This document shows, piece after piece, positions 1 to 8,411 of a stretch of 23,823 nucleotides of DNA. The DNA comes from Jimgerdemannia flammicorona (Eukaryota > Mucoromycota > Endogonomycetes > Endogonales > Endogonaceae), in contig RBNI01001187.1 in assembly GCA_003990745.1 (NCBI GenBank), positions 1-23,823 of the forward strand, written 5' to 3'. How positions within the stretch are numbered: the first letter of the stretch is position 1; each line of letters opens with the position of its first letter. The notes below the pieces were generated by a model, which made no database searches, had not been told where the DNA came from, and saw only the letters and a program-made list of their open reading frames with translations. Made by a program: the position numbers and the translations under genes.

Positions 1-1545
1 TTTTTTTTATTGTCTCTTAGACTCCTTCCTTTATTAATACATCCATCTATCCAATATATATTATACTGAGCCCACCTCTATCCAATCTCCCTAGGGCCCT
101 CCCCCCTCTATACTCTCTCTCTTAAAGACCACTAGATCATTGATCACCTCTATCTGCTCACTACTCTATTCATAAATTTCTTCTACCAGATGGTGGCAAT
201 GCCCACCCTGAGGACCCCATCCAATCCACCACCCCATCAGCAAATCCCCCACCAATCCCTCTCATCTCAACAATCTCTTCTGTAAACCCAGCTATTGTTC
301 CTTCTCAAAAACAAAGAGCCAATGTCTAGCCAGTCCTATCCATACAGCTAAGACCCACCCTACAGTGAGCCATTCATTGCCCACACTACCCACCAACCTA
401 GTTCTCAAAACTTCCCAGTGACCTCTCTCCCCATCTGGTCTCCTCTTCATACCCAGCTGGTCTCCTACTGCTATCCAAAAGTCCCCCAGAACCTCACACT
501 CTCCCAGCCAATGTTCTGGAGTCTGCACAAATCCCCCAACTTATTCTACATTGTAGCACTCCTCACATTCCAGTAGTCCACCATCTACCAGATGTCCAGC
601 ATGGAAATTCAACATAACATTCCTCTATAGCATCTGCCACCAAACTACCCAGAACTTGGGAGAAAGCCATCTTCGCACTTCAGCACTCTATGCCCAAACT
701 CCTGTCCAATCCCACTCCTCACCAATCCTCACTGCTTGCCAACTTCCAGGTCAAAGATCCTGACTGAGTCCCCTCTGGCACTCCACTCCATCCTCAATAT
801 TAAACTCAATAAGTGGAGTGCCCCCCAATAGCAGTCTATTCCATCACCACATCACTGGTCCCCACAGTATCTCCTCTTCATTGCTATACCAGTATAAGCC
901 TATGTGGTGTGCTCCATCTGCTACCCCCCACCAGAAGCCTTTATACCATAGCCTATGGCTGCCACCCAGGCCCACCAGGAATAGCAAATCTCCAGAGAAC
1001 CCTCTTAGGGAGAATCTCATCTCTCACACCTTCTGCATCAGCAGCACTCATCCCCCTCCCCTCAGTTCCACAGCCCGCTTCAACCACCAAGCTCTCAGGC
1101 AGTACAGCCTCTTAGAAAGATCCACCAGGCCTAGCCCCTCTCGAACTATAGACATTGAAAGGGTGTCTCAACTGATATGGGACCACCTCCCAGCCTCTAG
1201 CTAGCTTCATCAGTCTCTTCATCACCCAAGCAGGAAAGTCCAAGTGATAGGCTATATACCATAGCTTAGAGAACCAGTAGACATTCAGAATTGATATCTG
1301 GCCTACCAGGGAGATGTGGTGACCTCCCCAATCTCTAAGAGCCTTCCCCCAGATGGCCACCCTCCTCTTTCACCACACCCATGGCAAGACAGATCCATAT
1401 ACTGAAAGGAAGATGCCCAGATACCTCACTGCCTCTCCTGCAGAGACAATTGTTCCAATGACATCCCCTCTTACTAGCCTATTTTCCAATATCATTGTCT
1501 CATACTTATACCAGTTGAGTTTTGCTCCAGAGTATGCCTCATTAA
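1..1545 (-). mobile_element. 5'-truncated L1-like LINE copy (copy D), poly(A) tail at window edge
   Basis: Read on the minus strand, this segment aligns with the 3' third of the LINE at 18050-23823: the end of reverse transcriptase, the C-terminal finger region and the 3' UTR. The leading T-run at positions 1-8 is its poly(A) tail, so the element runs off the window. Similarity to the other copies stops abruptly near 1540-1550, just upstream of the peptide SGAKLN; sequence beyond that is unrelated at the nucleotide level. This is the usual 5' truncation of LINE insertion. The target duplication cannot be checked because the 3' flank lies outside the window. Confidence 0.88.
91..1545 (-). pseudogene. 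LINE ORF2 C-terminal part (RT end and Cys/His finger)
   Basis: This is the C-terminal third of a LINE ORF2. In minus-strand order it shows the post-catalytic RT peptide SGAKLNW, a connector with VWWKxA-type tryptophan-rich text, then the finger module with the block PEHWLGECEVLGDFW (ORF 292-528). The reading frame stays open through WLFVFE and then contains scattered TAG/TGA codons in place of CAG/TGG/CGA; the natural stop is probably TAG at 91-93. Frame breaks also occur between 813 and 1370. The module lacks a recognisable RNase H domain, as in L1-like elements. It is a dead fragment. The family level (L1-like rather than Tad-like) is my reading from architecture and is less certain than the LINE identity itself. 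Confidence 0.8.
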
Positions 1546-2237
1546 TAAATTGTTCAAAAGTGTATTTCAAAGTTTGTATTATGTGAATGATAGTGGAGAA
1601 AGGGGTACCCAACATTTCTCTGTTAGCAGCAATCATTGAATCTATTGGCTTTTTTTTGTTTTGTTTTTTTTTTTTTTAAAAAAAAAAAATCTCAATCATT
1701 TAAAACAAGTTGCTTCAGCCAACTGAAAAAAAGGATACATACTACAGCAAACTCCAGCATATACTGGATCATTGCAAATGTCAAGTTCTAATATATACAG
1801 ACACCCAATATTAGCTCTTTCAAGGCTAAACTGATTGCTCTACACTGTACAGCAAATTTGTCTCATCATTGTGAGAATGATCAGACTGATACAACTAGTT
1901 TGCATAGCTTGAAAACTATACTCAGGGCCCCTCCTCTTTTGGATGTTTTGTCTATATATATATGTAAGATAGTCCTGAACAACAAGGTTCAATATGTGGG
2001 TCTGGTATTATATATAGCAGCTTTCTATACTGAAGGCCACATTTTTCTGTTTGAGGCTGGTCACTAAAACTTGGAAAAATGTTGAGTTGTTTGTGATATT
2101 ATTCATTGTAATGGCCGAAATCTGTGCTTGAAATATTCAGTTGGTATATTTATGTAAAAATAAATAACCAATAAAATCTGGTTTGTTTTAAGACCTCCCT
2201 CAAAATGCTGATCTGATGGCAAGCCTTCCTTTTTTAC
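1546..2237. other. unassigned AT-rich spacer, partly intron of the adjacent hAT remnant
   Basis: No protein domain is recognisable on either strand. The part next to 2237 begins with GTAAAA on the minus strand and is the expected intron following the hAT exon at 2238-2447. The continuation of that transposase (the TTDNA block) was not found before the LINE copy at 1545, so the remnant was cut or rearranged here. A short open frame at 1858-2067 has no family resemblance and is probably chance. Confidence 0.5.
1650..1689. repeat. T-run directly joined to A-run
   Basis: A T-rich stretch with two G interruptions ends in 14 T (1664-1677) and passes without spacer into 12 A (1678-1689). It is a self-complementary homopolymer junction. 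It could be a junction of two retro-element tails in opposite orientation, or simple-sequence expansion; neither side shows an identifiable element end. Confidence 0.85.
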
Positions 2238-2447
2238 CTTGGTTGTGATCCCAAGCTCCTGAATATAACTAATAAAAGCATCTGTGATGTTTTCTCCAGA
2301 ATGAGGGCCAGCAAGTTTGATAAAGTCAAGGGTGAGAGATTTAAGCTATCAATCAAGGTCAATCTAATGACCAGTAATACTCAGAAATGAAATTACATTG
2401 GAGAATATCTATGTGTCAATCATAAATGAAATTTTGTCTGCCAAATT
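2238..2447 (-). pseudogene. hAT transposase exon (first catalytic Asp block)
   Basis: On the minus strand this 210-nt block reads through as a hAT transposase core if three TAG/TGA codons are taken as former Trp/Gln. It shows MIDT-stop at the first catalytic Asp (family: DTWTS), then a block ending LDFIKLAGPHSGENI and ITDAFISYIQELGITTK. It is flanked by AAACAG on its upstream side and GTAAAA on its downstream side. The corresponding exon of the hAT at 16071-16280 is also exactly 210 nt, with splice signals at the same codons. It therefore marks a second, divergent member of the same hAT lineage. The neighbouring exons are missing: a LINE fragment lies upstream (2526-2770) and unrelated sequence downstream. 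Confidence 0.85.
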
Positions 2448-2525
2448 CTGTTTATTGAATATGAGATTAAATTGGAGAGCTCTTTATAAAAATATATATA
2501 TATATATATCAGCTTGTAAAGGTAC

Positions 2526-2770
2526 TCTAACCAACTCACTACCCAGTCAGCAAATCTCCCATCAACCCCTCCCATCTTGACAACTTCTCCTACATACCCA
2601 ACTGTCTCCTCTCTTCAAAAACAAAGAGCCAATGTCCAGCCAGCCCTACCTATACTGCTAAAACCCACCCTACAGTTAGCCACCCATTGCCCACACCACC
2701 TACTAACCTAGTCTTCAAATCCTTCCAGTGACCTCTCTTGCCATCCAGCCTCCTTTCTACACCCAGCCAG
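2526..2770 (-). mobile_element. internal LINE fragment (copy E)
   Basis: This block matches roughly positions 222-459 of LINE copy D on the same strand, including the coding text for GLARHWLFVFE (reverse complement of the CAAAGAGCCAATGTC region). It has neither a poly(A) tail nor the 3' UTR and stops abruptly at ATAATTAATG, so it is an internal scrap left by deletion or recombination. Too little remains to place it in a particular copy. Confidence 0.85.
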
Positions 2771-2919
2771 ATAATTAATGATATCTCTTCATCTCCAACT
2801 CTGCTTTAAGAAGACTCTACCCTCATTTCAAATATATCAGTACTATAACAGATATATTAAAGGACAATTTTCATTGCAGAGGTATCTCTATATCCAACAA
2901 CTATACCCCTATCTGTGCC

Positions 2920-3192
2920 TTGTACTACTCCTCAGATCATACATATCCTGAATGCCCAGAGCATGATCAGACTCATGACAAAAATCATGACAAGTATGGT
3001 GATGAGTATAATGAAAACAGTGACAAGAATAGTGATGAAAATGGCAACAGAAATAGCAACAAGAATAGTGATGAGAACTGTGACAAGAACTATAATAAGA
3101 ACTGTGATGAGAACTGCAATAAGAACCATAATGGGGACCATAATGAGAGTTATAATGAGAACCATAATAAGAACTATGACCATTCTCTCTGA
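2920..3192 (+). CDS. small ORF with Asn/Asp-rich tetrapeptide repeat, function unknown
   Basis: Ninety codons from ATG 2920 to TGA 3192. The first 25 residues contain Cys/His/Tyr (SSDHTYPECPEHDQTHD). From about residue 23 the protein is a four-residue repeat of the form (D/N)(K/E/R)N(S/C/Y/H), about 14-17 units, for example DKNS, DENC, NKNY, NKNH. At DNA level this is a 12-bp minisatellite (about 2985-3192). Sequence upstream of the ATG stays open in the same frame, so the ATG is only a nominal start and this may be part of a larger broken gene. Other frames over the repeat are open too, as expected of a 12-bp repeat. I do not recognise a family; it may be only a repeat. Confidence 0.3.
   Translation: MYYSSDHTYPECPEHDQTHDKNHDKYGDEYNENSDKNSDENGNRNSNKNSDENCDKNYNKNCDENCNKNHNGDHNESYNENHNKNYDHSL
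2985..3192 (+). repeat. 12-bp degenerate minisatellite
   Basis: Units resemble AAGAACAGTGAT / GAGAACTGTGAC / AAGAACTATAAT, period 12, about 17 units with substitutions but almost no indels. Preservation of the 3-base phase lets three frames stay open across the array. Confidence 0.85.
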
Positions 3193-3336
3193 AGACTGAA
3201 TGGTGTCAAAGAACAGTATTAGACAGAGGTAGTATGGACAGAGGTACATTGCAGACTGAGGTATGATACCAGGTAGAGATGTCTCTTCTATCTTGTATAT
3301 TTGGGTATATCCAGACTGTTTTTCCTCCAGACAGTA

Positions 3337-3472
3337 TAGCCTCTTTAAGTGTATCCTGATGGTTAGTCTCTTCGAGTATACCTGGATGATTTAGCCTCTT
3401 TGAGTATATCTGGATAATTTAGCCTCTTTAAGTATACAAGATGGTTTTTCCTCTTCATGTATACCTATATAT
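3337..3472 (+). repeat. 28-bp tandem repeat, about five units
   Basis: Units start at 3337, 3365, 3393, 3421 and about 3448. The shared core is AGCCTCTTTGAGTATACCTGG followed by ATGATTT-like sequence; the first three units are exactly 28 bp apart. No coding potential is seen. The units differ mainly by C/T and G/A changes. Confidence 0.85.
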
Positions 3473-3485
3473 ATGCCAGGACAGT

Positions 3486-3590
3486 TAGAAGTCTTGTATA
3501 TATCAGGATGGTTAAAAGTCATGTGTAGGCCAGAACAGTTGTATATCCAGATGGTTAAAAGTTGTATATAGGCAGTTATTTATGTAGAAT
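3486..3590 (+). repeat. second degenerate direct repeat next to the 28-bp array
   Basis: Three imperfect copies of a motif like CAGGATGGTTAAAAGTCATGT, with spacers containing GTATAT and CCAGA/CAG. They continue the TATAC-rich character of the preceding array but have a different core, so they are listed separately. Confidence 0.6.
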
Positions 3591-3792
3591 ATAGGTAAAT
3601 GTCATCGTTTTTGTTCTACTCAATGCCAATATTTATTAATATATTATATAATAGTCTGCAAAAAAACTATGCTGATTATTTATACAGAGATACATATTGC
3701 AGGATTGATAGATAGGTATCTCAACTATAATATTCTTTGCCCACATCAGTTTATAGATGATAATTAATAATCAATAATCCCTCCCCCCCTCC

Positions 3793-3816
3793 TTTTTTTT
3801 TTTTTTTTTTTTTTTT
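3793..3816 (+). repeat. 24-T homopolymer
   Basis: An uninterrupted run of 24 T after a C-rich stretch and before a triple TTTAGAATA direct repeat. It could be the minus-strand poly(A) tail of a retrocopy, but no element is recognisable downstream of it on the minus strand and no target duplication was found. Confidence 0.8.
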
Positions 3817-3894
3817 CTTATTTAGAATATTTAGAATATTTAGTACTCACTCAGTTTGATATTGCATAGTTAGAAACAAGATAAGGTGACAGGG

Positions 3895-4010
3895 GATGGC
3901 AATGGCAATGGCAATGGAGACAGCAATAGCAACAGAGACAGCAATGGAAACAGAGATAACAATGGAAACAGAGATAGTAATGCTAATAGAGATAGTAATG
4001 GAGATGAATT
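3895..4010 (+). repeat. 6/12/18-bp GGCAATG / GAGACAGCAATG minisatellite
   Basis: Starts with perfect hexamers (GGCAAT x3) and passes into longer units of the type GGAAACAGAGATAACAAT. In one plus frame it would encode Gly-Asn/Arg-Asp-Ser/Asn repeats, similar in composition to the repeat at 2985-3192. No start codon or flanking domain was found, so it is called a repeat only. Confidence 0.8.
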
Positions 4011-5124
4011 GGTATATTGTGTAATGTTTTGGTAATGTATATATACCTAAATTGTATATAAAATTCTGTCCAGTGGTGCTAAGAAAAGGATCATAGAGTA
4101 ACTATAGGGGTCCTTTTGGTTTGCATCTAAATTTGTATACATAACAATCAAAGAGATATGATGGTGTTTTTTTGTATTTTATTTCATACCAATATATAAT
4201 GATAATCTAAAAGATAGAATTATCTTATACATATAATCAAATAAATGAGTTCAATATATCAACAACATTTTCAAACATAAAGCATAACTCTGAAATTGCA
4301 AAATAGATATATATCAACAAAGCCAATTATACCAAATATACTAGATAAATACAGTAAGAAACTATCCTTAAACTAGCTTTGAAGCTAAGCTCTGATGGTT
4401 GCCTCATGATGGGATAATAAGTAGTATAATTGAAAACATTATAATAAAAACTATAAACTCAATAATCTCTTTTATAATTTCAACAATCCACTAAACAATC
4501 AAAATGAGTATAGTATAACATATATACAGAACTATTGGAATGATAATAATGTAGAAAATTCCTATCCTCTCTTTGAGAATCTCTATAGTACTACCTATAA
4601 TATTGTAAATATCTTTAGTCTGATAATAAACTAACCTGATATCAGTAAGATATCCATAAATACTTCATAGAAGCATCATGCTTTGAAATAGTATCAGAAG
4701 ATGTTGGTATGAACTTATATCAAAGGTAATTGGTCTTTAGAAAAATCCAACTCTTTATTTATAAGCATATATCCCAAACAATTAAAATAAGTTCTTATAG
4801 TAATAAATTATATTATTTTGCTATTAGGCTTGAGATACAATCATATGATATATGGATTTAATATAAAATTTGAGATAGCTCTAAACTAGAAATCAACCCT
4901 GAAGGAAATTACTACAGATGGCTTTGTCCAATAGCAAAATCCTATAATACCTAGGAATATATGTAGTTAGAAATTCCTAATTTTGCAAAAAGTATACCTA
5001 TAGCAAATATATAAAATTCCTAATTCTGTCATTGGTCAAATACTTTATATAGACAAATCTATGTAAAATATAAGTTATAATATATAAATAAGTATTGAGC
5101 TAAATACATATCCTATATCTCATC
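4011..5124. other. AT-rich stretch without recognisable features
   Basis: Both strands are full of stops and show no domain block that I can name. Short direct repeats such as AAATTCCTAATT (near 4970 and 5010) occur. The last about 75 bases (TATAAGTTATAATATATAAAT) would be the promoter side of the F-box gene remnant. It could be heavily decayed repeat DNA. Confidence 0.5.
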
Positions 5125-5841
5125 ATGTCCTCTTCTAAATTCCATAATCTTCCAGATAATATTATCATCTATATTTTTGCCATCATCAGCCCATACCATC
5201 CCCTAAGCTTTGTTAATAAGAGATTTTACATATTTTCATATAGTGTAGTTGCCCTTGCTAACTATCTCATATTTCACTATAGGCTGTTCTCTGCAATTAG
5301 CTGTAGTTGGGCCTAGTGTCTAAAATCCTTCATCTATACCAAGATATTGCTAGAATTCTTATACATCATGGCACAGCCTTTTCCCACTATCTGGTATAGT
5401 TTGCAAGTTCATGTCATCTTCCTGCAAGAATGGTAGCCTTTCTGCTCAATGAATCCTGTAAAAAATATGGCATTTATAACCTTTTAGATATAAGTAGCTG
5501 AGATGAAGTAAAATGCATCATTACAGTAACCTTCATAACAACCTAGAAAAAACAGGATTTTTACTCTTTTCAGGAATAATCTATCAAGGTGAAAGTTATG
5601 AGAAGCCACTATTTGAGCTATGCTATCATGTTTCAGAATACTTGAAATCAGTGACTTCAAATAGATACTGATTAATGATAGATGATATGGAAATATTTAT
5701 TTTAAGCTTTATTGTGGAAAATTTCCTTTGTGATATATCTAATAGAGATATTGCTGATGCCATTTAACTCTTAATAAATTGTCATTGGGAAATAGAAAAT
5801 ATCTACAACCCTGACAATAGTATCACTAATCAGAGATGAAA
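5125..5841 (+). pseudogene. F-box-type gene remnant, 5' part, split by the hAT transposon
   Basis: ATG 5125 opens a 63-codon frame whose residues 6-36 resemble an F-box: FHNLPDNIIIYIFAIISPYH then LSFVNKRFY. F-box proteins recruit targets to SCF ubiquitin ligases. After TAG 5314-5316 coding-like sequence continues one base shifted (ILIHHGTAFSHYLV, then ARMVAFLLNESCKKYGIYNL), and again further on (EKPLFELCYHVSEYL; IADAI-stop-LLINCHWEIENIYN), which has the feel of degenerate ankyrin-like helices but no clear consensus. Stops are mostly TAG/TGA. The gene is interrupted at 5842-5849 by the 8-bp target duplication of the hAT. The F-box assignment is moderate; the ankyrin-like tail is weak. Confidence 0.5.
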
Positions 5842-5849
5842 TCTTCCAT
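5842..5849 (+). repeat. left 8-bp target-site duplication of the hAT
   Basis: TCTTCCAT lies immediately before the left terminus TAGTGCTCCC. The right copy, TCTTCTAT at 17302-17309, differs by one C to T change in a CpA context, the same change seen throughout the window. Eight-base duplications are the rule for hAT transposons. Confidence 0.75.
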
Positions 5850-6060
5850 TAGTGCTCCCAAATAAATTGAATCAATTCAAATTGAATTGAATCAAATTGA
5901 GAGTGATTCAAATCAAATTGAGTTCAAATCAAATTGAGGTCTGATTCAAAATGTTCAAATTAAATTGAGGTCCAATTTGATTCAAAATTTGAAATACAAT
6001 AATATGATGAAAATATATCCAAATTTAATAAATATTAGCATGTTGGATTCGCCTTGATAA
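5850..6060 (+). repeat. left terminal inverted repeat of the hAT (about 210 bp)
   Basis: Begins TAGTGCTCCCAAATAAATTG and runs through AATTGAATC/AAATTGAGGTC sub-repeats to ATCCAAATTTAATAA and TTGGATTCGCC. The right end, read in reverse, gives TAGTGCTCCTAATGAATT, the same sub-repeats, then ATCCAAATTTAATAA and TGGATTCATC at the same distance. Subterminal repeats of this kind are typical transposase binding sites in hAT elements. Confidence 0.7.
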
Positions 6061-6104
6061 GGCAAATCCAGTACAACAAAGATCATTAAATTTGGACATG
6101 TTTT
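6014..6104. repeat. hairpin (palindrome) at the inner edge of the hAT left end
   Basis: CCAAATTTAATAA ... TTGGATTCGCC, spacer TTGATAA, then GGCAAATCCAG ... CATTAAATTTGG. Both arms are the inner part of the terminal repeat; the right arm and about 60 bp after it resemble the right end of the element in direct orientation. The left end therefore looks like a fold-back (left end plus partial right end). Confidence 0.8.
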
Positions 6105-6310
6105 ATCAAGTTATTAAATTTCAAAATATTTAGATTTATGAATTGTTGAAATTTAAAGTTAGTGGCTTGATGTATTAATCTTTTATTTGTTATTCAAATA
6201 TACAGCAACATAATATATTCAGCACTTATAACACTTATCCAATACATTCCACTTACCTGACACTCAATATCTAGCAGTATGTCTGACTGCAGCAACAGTC
6301 AACCAACAGG

Positions 6311-6324
6311 AATTATCATAAGGC
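6311..6324 (+). repeat. left target-site duplication of the outer LINE
   Basis: AATTATCATAAGGC, repeated perfectly at 13035-13048 right after the LINE's A-rich tail. Fourteen bp is a normal L1-type duplication length. Confidence 0.9.
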
Positions 6325-6421
6325 TATATATATGATAAGCACCTTTCTCTGGTAACATTCAGATTACACAACCTTCTGGCAATACTTACAATACAGTTTT
6401 TAGAGAAAAGATACTAGTATC

Positions 6422-8411
6422 ATAGCAACCAACAAGTGTTCTGAGGTGTGTACTAGACAGGGTGGCCCTGGTGCATTTGACTGGTAGTATGTGGAGAGGG
6501 GCCCTGGCTTGGGGAAAAGTATGAGGGGCCTGCTGATGAGAGGATATAATAGGGGAGAGGGCAGTGCTGGAGGTCAGGGGACAGGGAGGGTGAGCTTTGT
6601 GGATAAGATGAAGGGGGATCAGTAGGGAGCTAGACTGGAGGGTTGGCTGAGGAGGAACAAGGAGCTAGTGAAGACTTTAGGGCAGAGGCTTTAAGAGGGA
6701 GGCCCTCTGGGGGGCCAGAGTAGTGGGACTGGTGGTGTAGCAGCAGCAAGAGTGACTGCTGATGGGAGTGTAATGGGCAATCTTGAAAAAAATCTAAATA
6801 GAACTGCTGATAGTGGACTGAGCTATAAGAAAGATATGAGGCCTAGTAACTTAGCTGATAGTGTAATAGGACTGACAGTGGTGCCATTACTCAAGAAGTC
6901 AATCTCAGAGTTTACAGTCACTCTGTACTTCTAAGACTTGGTAGTGACTGCAAAATGGTCTTATGGCTGATTGCAAAGCAAATAGATAGAGTGGCATCAG
7001 TGAAGTTTCTGAGGGGTTTGGAAGGAGTGGAGGTGGGCTTTGAGGAGGCTGAGCCATTGGAAGCTGTGCTGAAGGTAGAGTTGACTGTTGGGGAGGTGTG
7101 TGTTCTGATAGTACAATGCTTGAGATAGGACCCCAGGGTGGTATAACTTCTAGTGAAAGAAGTGCCCATGGTGATTGCTATGGAGATGAGTAGAAGAGTG
7201 GAGGAGGTCATGGCTGAGTATAGAGAGGTGATTGATGTTGATTTTCGAGTCTGGGAGGAGACCCCATTCAGGACAGGGGATGTTGATGTTTGGCTTCAGC
7301 TGGCAGAGAGAGAGGCTATCAGGAAGACTCAATATTGGCCATCAGTGATGATGTGGGGGGCCTTTATGTGCAAGGTGATAAGGGTGAAGGGGAATGAGGA
7401 AGAGAAGGAGGATTTTTTGGAGGTATTGGAGAAGATGAGTAGAGCTGTTGAGCAGAGGGTGAAGGCTTGAAAGGTGTATATAGAGTTAATGTATTTGGAG
7501 ATTGTGGATGAGAAATGGGTCCGCATTGACAAGAGGCTGTGGGAGAGGTCTCAAAGGTGCAAGAGGCAGAGGGAGTTGTTGGCAAGTCTGGAAGAAAGAA
7601 CAAAGAAGGATGCTAGTGGCATTGAGGAGTCTGGGGGTGCAAAAGTGAGTATCTGGACCAGTAAGATAGGAGGGGAGGTGGAGAAAGGTCTGGATGAGGC
7701 TGGGAAGATGCTGAGCAATGACCCATATGCCAATGATACATTCGAAGTCTAGAAGGACACTCCCCCTCTTATTAGAAGGGGTCCAGCTGTAAGGAGCTGG
7801 GTGGTGGAGGATGTACCAATGTGTAGTATCCAGCGAGTACACTTTGGAGTTCCCAAGGGAGACAGGTAGTGGTGGTTGGCAAGAATGAATTGGTAGATAT
7901 CCTAGAGGAGGGGTGGGTTGAGAGGGGCAGATACCTCAATGCTAGATACAGGAAGGCCAGTGACTCCAGGGGAGAAGGAAGTGGGTAATCTACTATAGAT
8001 GTGCTGAATGATGAACAACTTTATAGCTGGAAAGTTGGGAGAAGTAGACCTGAGAGTGATGAGTGATGAGCAGTGGGCACAGATTTTGCATAGTGATAGA
8101 GTGGTGGAGGTACTGAAGGCAGAGGTACTTACAATTTTCCTAGAGGAGGAGGGTATGAGGTTGATAAGGAGAGAGAGGCTGAGCTGGTGGTTGTTGCTAG
8201 TGAGAGGGCTGCCTTCTATTGGGCAGCACATTATGGATTGCAGCTCTGACAGGAGGCCTGCCTGAAGTATCATGAGGACTTTGAGGAAAAGGAGGATGGT
8301 AAGATGACTGAACTTCTAGTTGGATTGGAGGCTAAGATGGCTGAAGAGGAGGAATTGGCTGTGGAACAAAACTTAGACTTGGCACAGGAGGGGATGAATG
8401 TGGATTTGTAG
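6422..8411 (+). pseudogene. LINE ORF1 (outer copy), decayed
   Basis: Colinear with ORF1 at 18153-20178. The ATG of that copy is ATA here (6422-6424), a G to A change. The stop is TAG 8409-8411. The protein is hydrophilic and strongly charged, with Glu/Lys-rich stretches (EEKEDFLEVLEKMSRAVEQRVKA region at 7400-7470) that suggest coiled coil, as expected of an RNA-binding ORF1 protein; no CCHC knuckle is visible. Open pieces survive at 7153-7470, 7474-7752 and 8008-8265, separated by TGA/TAG. The segment 6895-6915 (LLKKSIS) lacks the 2-base deletion of the other copy and helped locate it. Confidence 0.82.

Noticed and set aside
1353..1636. RT catalytic region in LINE copy D upstream of SGAKLN
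   Set aside because: The peptide MIAANREMLGTPFST and its DNA do not align with the RT of the other copies; similarity ends sharply near 1545, so this is flanking sequence.
1650..1689. Bidirectional terminator
   Set aside because: Pure T/A homopolymer without a GC stem, in a eukaryotic repeat context; better seen as simple sequence or tail remnants.
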